Shown one piece after another: positions 7,228-14,854 of a stretch of 42,391 bases of DNA. Positions within the stretch are counted from its first letter, which is position 1. Every line of letters starts with the position of its first letter. Below the pieces are notes generated by a model. That model was not told the DNA's origin and made no database searches. It saw only the letters and a list, made by a program, of their open reading frames with translations. The translations under genes were made by a program, and so were the position numbers. Source of the DNA: Acidobacteria bacterium 13_2_20CM_57_17 (GTDB lineage Bacteria > Acidobacteriota > Terriglobia > Acidiferrales > UBA7541); assembly GCA_001914785.1 (NCBI GenBank), contig MNDE01000104.1, forward strand, positions 1 to 42,391. The letters run 5' to 3'.

Positions 7228-7459
7228 GGAAAAGTTTGAAAAAGAGCGGAGAAAATTGATCGGGTGATCCACCTGCCCCTCTACAGGTTTTTACTTAGTC
7301 CGGCGGGACAGTTTTGCGGGAGAAACACCTGTTCCGCGGAAAGAATGCGTCGGCGGAGGCTTCCGGGTAGTGTGGAGATTAGTTCCAAGCTTGTCCCAAG
7401 CATGGCAAATCCAAAGCGTTCAAGAAATTACGGAACGCCAATTCAAGAGGAACGTGGCG

Positions 7460-7789
7460 ATGAGAAACGAGCATAAGAGAAGAATCCTGGGCGGTGCGTT
7501 GCTGGCGATGACGCTGGGCCTGGGCGCAGCGAATTTGCAGGCGCAGGAAGGCCGCAAGGCGCTGTCCAATCCTGCTCCGACATACCCCGAGGTCGCCAAG
7601 AGGCTGCGGCTGACCGGCGTGGTAAAGGTGCAAGTGGTGATCGGCGCGGACGGACGAATCAAGGAGAAGAATGTCATCGGCGGACACCCGATCCTGGTGA
7701 GCGCGGTGGAAGACACCCTGAAGAATTGGAAATACGCTCCAGCCAGCGGAGAAACCACAACGCAGCTGGAGTTTAATTTCCGTCCATAG
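7460..7789 (+). CDS. Secreted stand-alone TonB C-terminal domain protein
   Basis: 109 residues. An exported signal peptide (KRRILGGALLAMTLGLGAA, cleavage near NLQAQ) leads straight into a TonB C-terminal domain: NPAPTYPEVAKRLRLTGVV, VVIGADGRIKEKNVIGG, AVEDTLKNWKYAP. There is no membrane anchor and no proline-rich spanning region, so it cannot transmit energy from ExbBD in the classical way; such short periplasmic TonB domains are common in Acidobacteria and their role is unclear. ATG 7460 is preceded by AAGAGG with nine bases between; GTG 7454 is too close to that site. The gene is divergent from the aspartate-pathway leader and ends before a strong terminator. Confidence 0.85.
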   Translation: MRNEHKRRILGGALLAMTLGLGAANLQAQEGRKALSNPAPTYPEVAKRLRLTGVVKVQVVIGADGRIKEKNVIGGHPILVSAVEDTLKNWKYAPASGETTTQLEFNFRP

Positions 7790-7829
7790 TCGTCGTTGGG
7801 AAAGAAGTTGTTGGGAGCAAGTCGTGTAG

Positions 7830-7869
7830 AAGCGGCCATGTGGAACGATTCCACGTGGCCGCTTTCTTT
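7830..7869 (+). terminator. Terminator after the TonB-domain gene
   Basis: A 16-bp stem with one G-U pair (7830-7845 with 7849-7864) and the three-base loop CGA, followed by TCTTTTGC. It lies between convergent genes, just before the lipoprotein stop codon at 7873, and may serve both. Confidence 0.8.
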
Positions 7870-7872
7870 TGC

Positions 7873-8475
7873 TCAGAGAACCTTGGCAAGCTCCTGCAAA
7901 ACTCCGTCACCATATTCCGGGTCCTTGATAGAGAACTCGCCCTTCCCCAATACAGGATTGAGGTTAAGAAAAACCTCGGATGAGCCATCTCCCAAGAATA
8001 ATTTTGTCGTTGTCCAATTACCCGGCGGCTTGACGGCAAATCCCCCATTGGGAGAGTGACTGACGTGTTCGCCGAGAATGACGGCGCTAAACGGCAGTTC
8101 GGCGACACGGATAGGGTTCGAGGGAGTGGCTTTCGCCTCAAGCGTTTTCTGCAAAGCGGCGAGGAAACCAGAGGCGTCGGAATTCGGTACGGCGATGAAT
8201 TTGCCTTTCGTGAAGGCGACGGGAATCTTTCCGGACGGGCGAGCCATGGTCAATTCAATATCGAAACGGGCGGTCTTGCCGTCCGCGACGTAAGCGGCTT
8301 GATAGCGTTTCACGGTTTCGGACGAAGCTCCATCGGCGGGACGAAGACTGAACATCAGCCAGCCGTCACCGAAGGCAGCGACCTGCGGTTCTGCAATGGG
8401 TTGCGCTTCCTCTTTCTGGCAACCGGCGGAAAGAGCGGTCACGAGAAGTGCGGTCATAACTAAGTGGATTTTCAT
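7873..8475 (-). CDS. Lipoprotein of unknown function
   Basis: 200 residues. The N-terminus MKIHLVMTALLVTALSAGC is a lipoprotein signal with lipobox LSAGC (Cys19). The rest is soluble, with a strand-rich first half (WLMFSLRPADGASSETVKRY, ARFDIELT) and a conserved-looking GGFAVKPPGNWTTTKLFLGD followed by FLNLNPVLGKGEFSIKDPEYG. I do not recognise the family. GAGG eight bases before ATG 8475 lies in the gap of ten bases after the amidinohydrolase stop codon, so the two are probably co-transcribed. It ends against the TonB-domain terminator. Confidence 0.75.
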   Translation of the reverse strand: MKIHLVMTALLVTALSAGCQKEEAQPIAEPQVAAFGDGWLMFSLRPADGASSETVKRYQAAYVADGKTARFDIELTMARPSGKIPVAFTKGKFIAVPNSDASGFLAALQKTLEAKATPSNPIRVAELPFSAVILGEHVSHSPNGGFAVKPPGNWTTTKLFLGDGSSEVFLNLNPVLGKGEFSIKDPEYGDGVLQELAKVL

Positions 8476-8485
8476 TCCGATGGCC

Positions 8486-9268
8486 TCAGCGGCTGTCTGA
8501 ATTTTTCTCTTCGAAGAGCAGACTAGAGCAGGTTAGGCCGGATTCGGCCTTTTGAAGCTCGGAAATGTCGATGGAAGTGACTGAGAAGCCACGGCCTTCG
8601 ATACGCGCGCGCGTGCGAGGAAAAGAAGCGGGAAAAATAATCGTGCCGCCTAGGGCCAGAGCATTGGCGGCGTGAGGCTCGGCGGGATCGACGTCAATCC
8701 ATTCATGGCCAGCGAGCGGTGCCGAGTCAAACCATGCGCGGTTTGCGAGGAGCGTGTTGCGGCCAAGATGGGTGACGGCGGATTTTAGATGCAGGCAGCC
8801 AGTGACAAGGACGGCGATGACTTCATAGTTGTGCGGCGCAAGTATAGCGGCAAGCTGGCGGACGCCTTCGGCGTTGCTGCGCTGGGTGAGACCGACAAAG
8901 AGCCTTCGGTCGATGCGAAGGACATCGCCGCCTTCGAGAGTTCCTGGAAGAGAAACGTATTCGAGCTTTCGAAACCTGGAAAGAGCGTGAGCGAGCGACT
9001 CAGCCTCACGACGGCGAGTTTCCGTTCCGAGCGGCAGGATCACCGCCAATTCATCGAGCACGATGGCAGGATCTTCGACAAACATGGAGTCGGGAAGAGC
9101 AGACTCGGCGGGAAGCGAAATAACGCGGGCGCCCAGTTTACCGAGCAGCTTTTCGTAAGAGTGGTGCTGTTCCTCGGCTACGGCTAGATCCATGGGCTTG
9201 CGGTCAATGAAAGAAAGTTCGCAATGGACGATGGCTGGGCTAACGGCGCGCGTTATGGCGGTGAGCAT
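8486..9268 (-). CDS. Dimethylarginine dimethylaminohydrolase-like amidinohydrolase
   Basis: 260 residues of the amidinotransferase/DDAH fold (pentein propeller). Motifs: DSMFVEDPAIV (substrate-side acidic residues), GTLEGGDVLRI, CLHLKSAVTHLG (catalytic His) and ESGLTCSSLLF (catalytic Cys, 12 residues before the end). DDAH converts N-methylated arginines to citrulline and methylamines; the length and the C-terminal Cys fit DDAH better than arginine deiminase, which is longer. The cytoplasmic location follows from the lack of a signal peptide. ATG 9268 has no clear ribosome site; an in-frame TTG lies at 9277. It is the first gene of a two-gene unit with a lipoprotein downstream and is divergent from a secreted serine hydrolase gene. 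Substrate remains inference. Confidence 0.82.
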   Translation of the reverse strand: MLTAITRAVSPAIVHCELSFIDRKPMDLAVAEEQHHSYEKLLGKLGARVISLPAESALPDSMFVEDPAIVLDELAVILPLGTETRRREAESLAHALSRFRKLEYVSLPGTLEGGDVLRIDRRLFVGLTQRSNAEGVRQLAAILAPHNYEVIAVLVTGCLHLKSAVTHLGRNTLLANRAWFDSAPLAGHEWIDVDPAEPHAANALALGGTIIFPASFPRTRARIEGRGFSVTSIDISELQKAESGLTCSSLLFEEKNSDSR

Positions 9269-9298
9269 GGCAAGCAAAGGAGTTTACACGAGATATTG

Positions 9299-9327
9299 TT
9301 GAGACGCCGCGCCGGAGTGTATAGACT
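9299..9327 (+). promoter_or_regulatory. Candidate promoter of the serine hydrolase-C45 operon
   Basis: TTGAGA (9299-9304), a 17-base spacer and TAGACT (9322-9327). The predicted start near 9334 leaves about 20 bases before ATG 9355, with GGAGGAG in between. Confidence 0.5.
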
Positions 9328-9354
9328 CGGCATCGAAACGGAGGAGCGACTGAA

Positions 9355-10845
9355 ATGGCGATTGGCCGGAGGATTGGCGCAGGATTTCTGGCGAGCGTGG
9401 TTGTTTTCAGCGGCTCGGTTGCCGCAGCTGGGAATACAGCCGACGAAAAGAAAGCCGAGGCGGTCGATGAAATCTTCGTGGACCTGACGAAACCAGGTTC
9501 GCCGGGATGCGCGCTGGGCGTCTATCGCGAAGGCGAGATGATCTATGCCAAAGGATATGGGCTTGCGAACGTAGAACAAAGCGTGCCGATAACGCCGCAG
9601 AACGTGTTCGACATAGGCTCGACATCCAAACAGTTTACGGCGGCGAGCATTCTGCTCCTGGAAAAGCAGGGCAAACTTTCCGTCAACGACGAAGTCCGGA
9701 AATACATTCCGGAACTTCTGGACTACGGACAAAAACTGACGATCCTTCATCTGTTGAATCATACGAGCGGGCTGCGCGATTACCTTACGCTGATGGACCT
9801 GGCGGGAATCAACACGGACGGCGTAACGACGGATGAAGACGCGCTGCAGATGATTCTTCGCCAGAAGGCGCTGAATTTTGCCCCCGGAAGCGACTGGCTC
9901 TACAGCAACACGGGATTTTTTCTGCTGTCGGGGATCGTAAAGCGCGTGAGCGGAAAGACGCTGCGGGAATTCGCGGCGGAGAACATTTTCACGCCGCTGG
10001 AGATGACGCACACGCAGTTTCGCGACGACCACACGTCGCTGATCGCGAACCGCGCACTGGCCTACGATCCCAAGGAGAATGGCGTAGGTTTTCGCATGAA
10101 CGTTTCGTACTTCGAGCAAACGGGGGATGGCGCGGTGCATACCTCCGTGGAGGATTTGCTGAAGTGGGATGAAAACTTCTACAGCGGGCGGATCGGGGGC
10201 AAAGAGTTCCTGGCGGAGATCCAGGAACAGGGCAAACTGAACAACGGCAAGGTGCTGGATTATGCGAAGGGATTGTTCATCCAGGATTACCGCGGATTGC
10301 ATACCGTGAGCCACGGCGGGTCCTGGGGCGGATACCGCGCGGAGTTGCTGCGCTTTCCAGAGCAGCACTTTTCGGTGGCGTGCTTGTGCAATCTGGGAAG
10401 CGCGAGGCCCTCGAATCGCGCACGCCGGGTCGCGGACGTGTATCTGGCCAGCCTGATGAAACCCAAAGAAGCAAATAAAGAAATGCCGGAAAAGCGGGAG
10501 AAGGAGCAGAAGTTGGTTTCGCTGTCGCCGGAACAGATTAAGAATTATCAGGGCGATTATTGGAGCGACGAATTGGGCGTCGCGTACCGGCTGGGAATTG
10601 TGGATGGCAAGCTGAAGGTGGTCGCACTGCTGGACGCTGCGGGCTCCCTGCACACCGGCAATCTTCCCCCGATTACGGGGGATGCGACGGCGGTTGATAA
10701 ATTTGAAATGAATGAACCACGAATCACGATTCAGTTCGAAAGGAACCAACAGCAAGGCGTGAAAGGTTTCACGCTGGATGCGGGCCGGACGCGCGGTATG
10801 ATTTTTACGCGAAGAAACGGCGCGGGGAAGCGGGAGGCAAGATGA
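9355..10845 (+). CDS. Secreted beta-lactamase-fold serine hydrolase
   Basis: 496 residues with a signal peptide (residues 1-25, ending VAAAG). The class C beta-lactamase/DD-peptidase fold is shown by its three motifs: STSK (89-92, nucleophile Ser89), YSN (183-185) and HGG (320-322). From about residue 400 a second, beta-rich domain follows (IKNYQGDYWSDELGVAYRLG), similar to the C-terminal lipocalin-like domains of this group. These enzymes can be esterases, DD-peptidases or D-amino-acid amidases, and sequence alone does not decide. GGAGGAG lies nine bases before ATG 9355. The stop codon overlaps the next start (ATGA), so it is coupled to the C45-type hydrolase gene. Confidence 0.9.
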   Translation: MAIGRRIGAGFLASVVVFSGSVAAAGNTADEKKAEAVDEIFVDLTKPGSPGCALGVYREGEMIYAKGYGLANVEQSVPITPQNVFDIGSTSKQFTAASILLLEKQGKLSVNDEVRKYIPELLDYGQKLTILHLLNHTSGLRDYLTLMDLAGINTDGVTTDEDALQMILRQKALNFAPGSDWLYSNTGFFLLSGIVKRVSGKTLREFAAENIFTPLEMTHTQFRDDHTSLIANRALAYDPKENGVGFRMNVSYFEQTGDGAVHTSVEDLLKWDENFYSGRIGGKEFLAEIQEQGKLNNGKVLDYAKGLFIQDYRGLHTVSHGGSWGGYRAELLRFPEQHFSVACLCNLGSARPSNRARRVADVYLASLMKPKEANKEMPEKREKEQKLVSLSPEQIKNYQGDYWSDELGVAYRLGIVDGKLKVVALLDAAGSLHTGNLPPITGDATAVDKFEMNEPRITIQFERNQQQGVKGFTLDAGRTRGMIFTRRNGAGKREAR

Positions 10846-12350
10846 GCGCGGATTCGATGAGGCGGGCCGCAGCGGTTCTGCTGCTGATTCTCGGAGGAGC
10901 GGTGCTGTGGTGGGCGGGGAGCGGAGCGCAGGCTTCGGCGCCTGCGAATGACGCGATGGTTGCCACGATTGCGGCGGTGCGGGAACATGCAGCGCCAAGC
11001 GATCCACGACTGAAATCCGCATCGCGGTTCGAACAAGGCGGCTGGATCTACGTTCATCTCGAGGGCGATCCAGGCACGGTTGGCTATCAGCACGGGTACC
11101 TGCTGGCACCGGAAATCGAAGATGGGTTCGGGGCAGTAAGGGCGGGAATGATGCATTCCACCGAACGCGACTGGGAATTCTTCCGCAAAGCCGCGCACGA
11201 AATGCTGTGGCCGAAAATCGATGCGGAATATCAGCAGGAGCTGCAGGGAATCGTTGAAGGGATGCGAGCACGCACCGGGTCGAAGCTGGATGTGGATGAC
11301 ATCGTGGCATTCAACGCGTTCGAGGAACTGCCGGATTATTACGTGCCGTGGCTGAACAAAAGGCAAAAAGCGGCGAATGCGCCGAATCTGAAAAGCCCCG
11401 GGAATTGCAGTGCTTTCGTGGCCACGGGGAGCTGGACGAAAGACGGACAAATCGTGATGGCACACAACAACTGGACGAGTTACCGGAACGGCGAACGCTG
11501 GCGGATCGTGTTCGACATCGCACCGAAGAATGGCTACCGAATGCTGATGGATGGATTCCCGGGAGTGATTGCGAGCGACGACGATTTCGGCATCAACAGC
11601 GACGGGCTGATGGTGACCGAAACGACGATCACACAGTTTGAAGGCTGGGATCCGAACGGCGAGGCGGAATTTGTGCGGGCACGGAAGGCGCTGCAATATG
11701 CGGGCTCGATAGACGAATACGCAAAAATCATGCTGGATGGAAACAATGGGGGCTACGCCAACGACTGGCTGCTGGGCGACCGAAAGACCGGCGAAATTGC
11801 GCAGCTTGAACTGGGATTAAAGGCGCACAAATTATGGAGGACAAAGGATGGCGTGCTGGCGGGATCAAACTGGGCGCGCGACGCGAAAGTGCTCAAGGAA
11901 GATACGCCGGAATTTGATCCCAATAATAAGGAAAGTTCGCCCAACGCGCGGCGTGCGCGGTGGGAGGATTTGCTGAAGGAAAACAAGGGAAAGATCGACG
12001 TGGCGCTTGCAGAAAAAATGCTGGGCGACCATGAGGACACGGCCCAGAAAAAGGAAGAGCCGAACGAGCGGACGCTGTGCGGGCATGTGGATGGATCGCC
12101 GCGCGGCGTGAAAGAGTGGGAATGGCAATCGTACTATCCCGGCGGAGCGGTACAAGGAAAGGCAACGGATGCAAGAATGGCGAAAGAGATGCGGTTCGTG
12201 GCCCGCATGGGACATCCGTGTGGTGGTGATTTTCTGGCCAAGCCGTTCCTCGCGGCGCATCCGGAGTTTGCGTGGGAAGAACCGTATTTGCGGGACATGA
12301 AGGCGGGCCCGTGGACGGAGTTCCGGTCGGGCCAAACCTCAAGAGAGTAA
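10842..12350 (+). CDS. Secreted C45/phospholipase B-like Ntn hydrolase
   Basis: 502 residues with an N-terminal hydrophobic export signal (AAAVLLLILGGAVLWWAG). Residues 186-205 (SPGNCSAFVATGSWTKDGQI) contain the N-terminal nucleophile Cys189 expected after self-cleavage, followed by MAHNNWT; the C-terminal part has GHVDGSPRG. This is the pattern of the phospholipase B-like / acyl-CoA:6-APA acyltransferase (peptidase C45) families, which hydrolyse amide or ester bonds after autoproteolysis. The substrate is not evident. It shares a four-base overlap with the serine hydrolase upstream, and both are exported, so they probably work on the same type of extracellular substrate. It ends nine bases from a convergent gene. 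Confidence 0.82.
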   Translation: MSADSMRRAAAVLLLILGGAVLWWAGSGAQASAPANDAMVATIAAVREHAAPSDPRLKSASRFEQGGWIYVHLEGDPGTVGYQHGYLLAPEIEDGFGAVRAGMMHSTERDWEFFRKAAHEMLWPKIDAEYQQELQGIVEGMRARTGSKLDVDDIVAFNAFEELPDYYVPWLNKRQKAANAPNLKSPGNCSAFVATGSWTKDGQIVMAHNNWTSYRNGERWRIVFDIAPKNGYRMLMDGFPGVIASDDDFGINSDGLMVTETTITQFEGWDPNGEAEFVRARKALQYAGSIDEYAKIMLDGNNGGYANDWLLGDRKTGEIAQLELGLKAHKLWRTKDGVLAGSNWARDAKVLKEDTPEFDPNNKESSPNARRARWEDLLKENKGKIDVALAEKMLGDHEDTAQKKEEPNERTLCGHVDGSPRGVKEWEWQSYYPGGAVQGKATDARMAKEMRFVARMGHPCGGDFLAKPFLAAHPEFAWEEPYLRDMKAGPWTEFRSGQTSRE

Positions 12351-12359
12351 TACGAGGAT

Positions 12360-13004
12360 TTAGAAGAATGTGGTCGCTGAAGGGCTGGAGAAAATCATTG
12401 TCAAGGCACGAGGGACCGTCGGCGCCGCGTGAGAAATCCAGAGCCGAGTGATTCCGGCCCCCAAGAGCATTCCGACAAGAATCAAACCGATCACACCGAG
12501 CACAATCCAAACATCCGATTTTGTAAATGTCAGGACGCCCGAGTTCCGGGAAGTTTCGGCGGCGGAATTAGCGGAGTGCCCGTTCGGGACGAAGTGAGGA
12601 TGCGGGGCCTTGTCGGAAACCTCCGGCTGCACCAGGAGGCAGTAACCCTTCCGCGGGATGGTCTCGATGTAAAGCGGCTTGTCGGAGGAATCGCCCAGCG
12701 CCTGGCGGAGCTTGTTGACGGTGGTATTGACGTTGGCGTCGTAGTTGACGTGAGTATCGGCAGGCCACAGGCGCATGCGGAGCTCTTCGCGGGTGACGAC
12801 TTCGCCGGGCTTCTCGAGGAGCGTAAGCAGAATCTGATAAACTTTGCCCTGAAGCTTTAGCCGGGACCCATCCCGCGACACTTCCTGCCGCTGCTGGTCA
12901 ATCCGAAACGGTCCAAAACTTACATAGCGGCCCGATGACAAAAGCGTCCGTTCTGAGACAGTCGCCTCATCCGGATCCCGCATGGAGATCACTTCCGTTG
13001 ACAT
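12360..13004 (-). CDS. Membrane-anchored OmpR-type winged-helix regulator lacking a large sensor domain
   Basis: 214 residues. Residues 28-112 form a winged helix of the OmpR/PhoB type: VSFGPFRIDQQRQEV, LQGKVYQILLTLLEKPGEVV, TREELRMRLWP, NVNTTVNKLRQALGD and YIETIPRKGYCLL. One transmembrane helix follows (about 166-190, WIVLGVIGLILVGMLLGAGI), leaving only about 25 residues outside. CadC/ToxR-like proteins have this topology, and acidobacterial relatives usually continue into TolB or TPR repeats; here that part is absent. There is no receiver domain, so a phosphorelay is unlikely. Its target is unknown; the hydrolase operon converging on it is a candidate neighbour only. Confidence 0.85.
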   Translation of the reverse strand: MSTEVISMRDPDEATVSERTLLSSGRYVSFGPFRIDQQRQEVSRDGSRLKLQGKVYQILLTLLEKPGEVVTREELRMRLWPADTHVNYDANVNTTVNKLRQALGDSSDKPLYIETIPRKGYCLLVQPEVSDKAPHPHFVPNGHSANSAAETSRNSGVLTFTKSDVWIVLGVIGLILVGMLLGAGITRLWISHAAPTVPRALTMIFSSPSATTFF

Positions 13005-13379
13005 AGACGCCCACCCTTATGGTGTATAGACGTAAAATCCGTCAGAGTGTTTTCTAGGGTTACGAAGAAATTCATAAATAGGTTCCATGAAATCATTTGG
13101 CTGCATTAAGCAGGCGCAGGGAGACGCGGGAAAAATCTAAGAATCGGATGTTACAAGTGAAAATCACCAGAATTTAGATGTACGTTATATGAATTATTGT
13201 AGTGTGGCTGCTCACGCGAGTGCCCATTTGTGGCAGTATCCCGCTCAGACGCCTTTCAGTTGTGCAGTTTGATGCTCCTATTTAAGCTATCGTAGCCCGC
13301 CCCTCAGGTTTCCCGTTTCCCAGGAGCGTCTCCCATTCAAGTATAGTCATCAAGTTCTTCGAGCAAAGCGGCGACGGAA
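13005..13379. other. AT-richer divergent intergenic region
   Basis: 375 bases between the divergent winged-helix gene and the HEAT-repeat gene. The middle (about 13130-13210) is AT-richer than its surroundings. I see only weak promoter matches, such as TTACAA at 13151 and TTAGAT at 13174 with a 17-base spacer. No small gene or hairpin stands out. Confidence 0.4.
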
Positions 13380-14307
13380 ATGAAGAGCAAACAATCCTGG
13401 ATGGGTCGCCAGTCGAAACGTGTCCTAACTGGAATCATGAGCTTAGCAGCGATAGTCGGCACTACTGCTTTGGCGCAGGCTCCCGCTCCTCAGCCAGGGG
13501 CAAAACAAGAGACGGGCAATACTGCAGTACCGAGTTCGCAGGCTACTGCTGAGAAAGCTTGGGCAATATTGCGGGAAGCACTGAAGAACGAGAACGCGGA
13601 AAAACGGGCGAAAGCTGTGAGAGCTCTGGGCCTCTTAACTGGGAACGTGGAGGCAGAAAAAGCCGCAGTGAGCGCCCTTCAAGATAAGAAGCCGACCGTG
13701 CGTGTGGCAGCGGCCACGGCACTAGGATCCATGCAAGCCCAACACGCCAATCTCGAATTGGAAGGCGTCCTGCAAGACTCCGAGCCTGCGGTGGTCCTCG
13801 CGGTGGCAAATTCGCTGCTCTTGCTCCACGACAACGTTGGGTATGACATCTACTACGACGTGCTGACCGGAGAAAGACGCGCCGGCAAGGGACTGATCAA
13901 AGAGCAGCTCAGCACCTTCAAAGACAAAAAGAAACTGGCGGAACTGGGATTCGAGCAAGGCATTGGGTTTATCCCGTATGCGGGCGGGAATGGGGTACGA
14001 GGCGTTCAAAACGGTGAGGAAGGACGATTCCTCGCTGGTACGGGCGGCAGCGGCAAAACAACTGGCCCACGATCCAAACCCAGGAACCGGGAAAGCGCTG
14101 GTAAAAGCAACCACGGACAAGAACTGGTCAGTGCGAGCGGCTGCGCTGGAGGCTATCTCTCAGCGGGGAGATCGCTCGCTGGTTTCCGCGATTGCGACGG
14201 CTTTGGATGATGCGAAAGAAGAAGTGCGCTTCGCGGCGGCCGCGTGTGTTGCGCATTTAAGCGAAATACCCGCAGAGAAAACTCCAGCGGAGCCTGCGAA
14301 GCCATAG
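13380..14307 (+). pseudogene. Secreted HEAT-repeat protein gene, interrupted by a frameshift
   Basis: The gene starts at ATG 13380 with an export signal (GIMSLAAIVGTTALAQA) and several HEAT-like repeats of about 35 residues: AEKRAKAVRALGLLTG, PTVRVAAATALGSM, PAVVLAVANSLLLLHD. In frame 1 the helical pattern ends after GFIPYAGGNG, near 13985, and continues into 70 atypical residues ending at 14210. In the +1 frame the pattern resumes at once, with GYEAFKTVRKDDSSLVRAAA, and runs through two or more repeats to a stop at 14307. One extra base between about 13975 and 13995, in a run of Gs and As, would explain this. Joined, the protein would be about 309 residues. It may be a real mutation or an assembly error. 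HEAT repeats bind proteins; no partner is evident. Confidence 0.75.
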
Positions 14308-14339
14308 TGGGATCGCTGATGGTGCCGCGAAAATTCTTC

Positions 14340-14375
14340 TTGACACTATGGCGTGTGACGCTATAGCGTATGACG
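14340..14375 (+). promoter_or_regulatory. padR promoter with overlapping repeats, probable PadR operator
   Basis: TTGACA (14340-14345) and TATAGC (14362-14367), 16 bases apart, make a strong promoter. Two near-identical 15-base units, CTATGGCGTGTGACG (14346-14360) and CTATAGCGTATGACG (14361-14375), lie head to tail across it, and CGCTATAGCG (14359-14368) is a perfect palindrome over the -10. A repressor bound here would block transcription, which fits autoregulation by PadR. Confidence 0.6.
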
Positions 14376-14391
14376 ACTGAATGCTTTTACC

Positions 14392-14769
14392 ATGGAGAAA
14401 TCTTTGAGTGCTGTCCAAGGCAACGCTGAATCTTTCGGGCCACTAACACCTGCCATGTTCCACGTCCTGCTGGCGCTTGCCGGGGACGATCTCCACGGCT
14501 ATGCCATTCTGAAAGAAGTGGAGCTGCGCACTGGCGGCAAGGTGCGCCTGAGCACGGGGACTTTGTATGGAATTATCAAGCGCTTGCTGAGCGATGGCCT
14601 GATTGTGGAGTTGCGCTCGCGGCCGGCGGAAACAGACGACGAACGGCGCCGTTATTACCGATTGACGCCGCAGGGCCGGCATGTGGCAACCGCTGAAGCC
14701 GAGAGGATGGATGAAATCCTGTCCATCGCACGGTCCAGAAACTTGTTGAAGAAAACTCGGACGGCATAG
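14392..14769 (+). CDS. PadR-family transcriptional regulator
   Basis: 125 residues, cytoplasmic. The winged helix is typical of PadR: LTPAMFHVLLALAGDDLHGY, AILKEVELRTGG, VRLSTGTLYGIIKRLLSDGL, ERRRYYRLTPQGR. The C-terminal helix used for dimer formation is short. PadR proteins repress genes for stress response and efflux and are relieved by small molecules. In Acidobacteria this subgroup nearly always stands just before a duplicated MacB/FtsX-like permease, as here (gap 85 bases). The repeats in its promoter are the likely binding site, so it probably represses itself and the permease. Confidence 0.92.
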   Translation: MEKSLSAVQGNAESFGPLTPAMFHVLLALAGDDLHGYAILKEVELRTGGKVRLSTGTLYGIIKRLLSDGLIVELRSRPAETDDERRRYYRLTPQGRHVATAEAERMDEILSIARSRNLLKKTRTA

Positions 14770-14854
14770 AGAAATCCCCGGCGGCGGACGAGCGGATTCA
14801 GAAACAGCGAGTGGTCCGAAGAGCGGTGCTGTGGTGGCGCCGCGGGAGGACACT

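Noticed and set aside
7085..7267. Plus-strand frame of 60 codons ending in a charged helix-like stretch
   Set aside because: It overlaps the attenuator region antisense; the leader peptide and its structures on the minus strand explain the sequence better.
6964..7272. Lysine riboswitch before lysC
   Set aside because: The leader is too short and shows no multi-helix core of the lysine riboswitch, whereas the leader peptide and antiterminator account for the structure.
9253..11310. Minus-strand open frame of 685 codons
   Set aside because: It is antisense to the beta-lactamase-fold and C45 hydrolase genes, both with intact catalytic motifs, and its composition is not protein-like.
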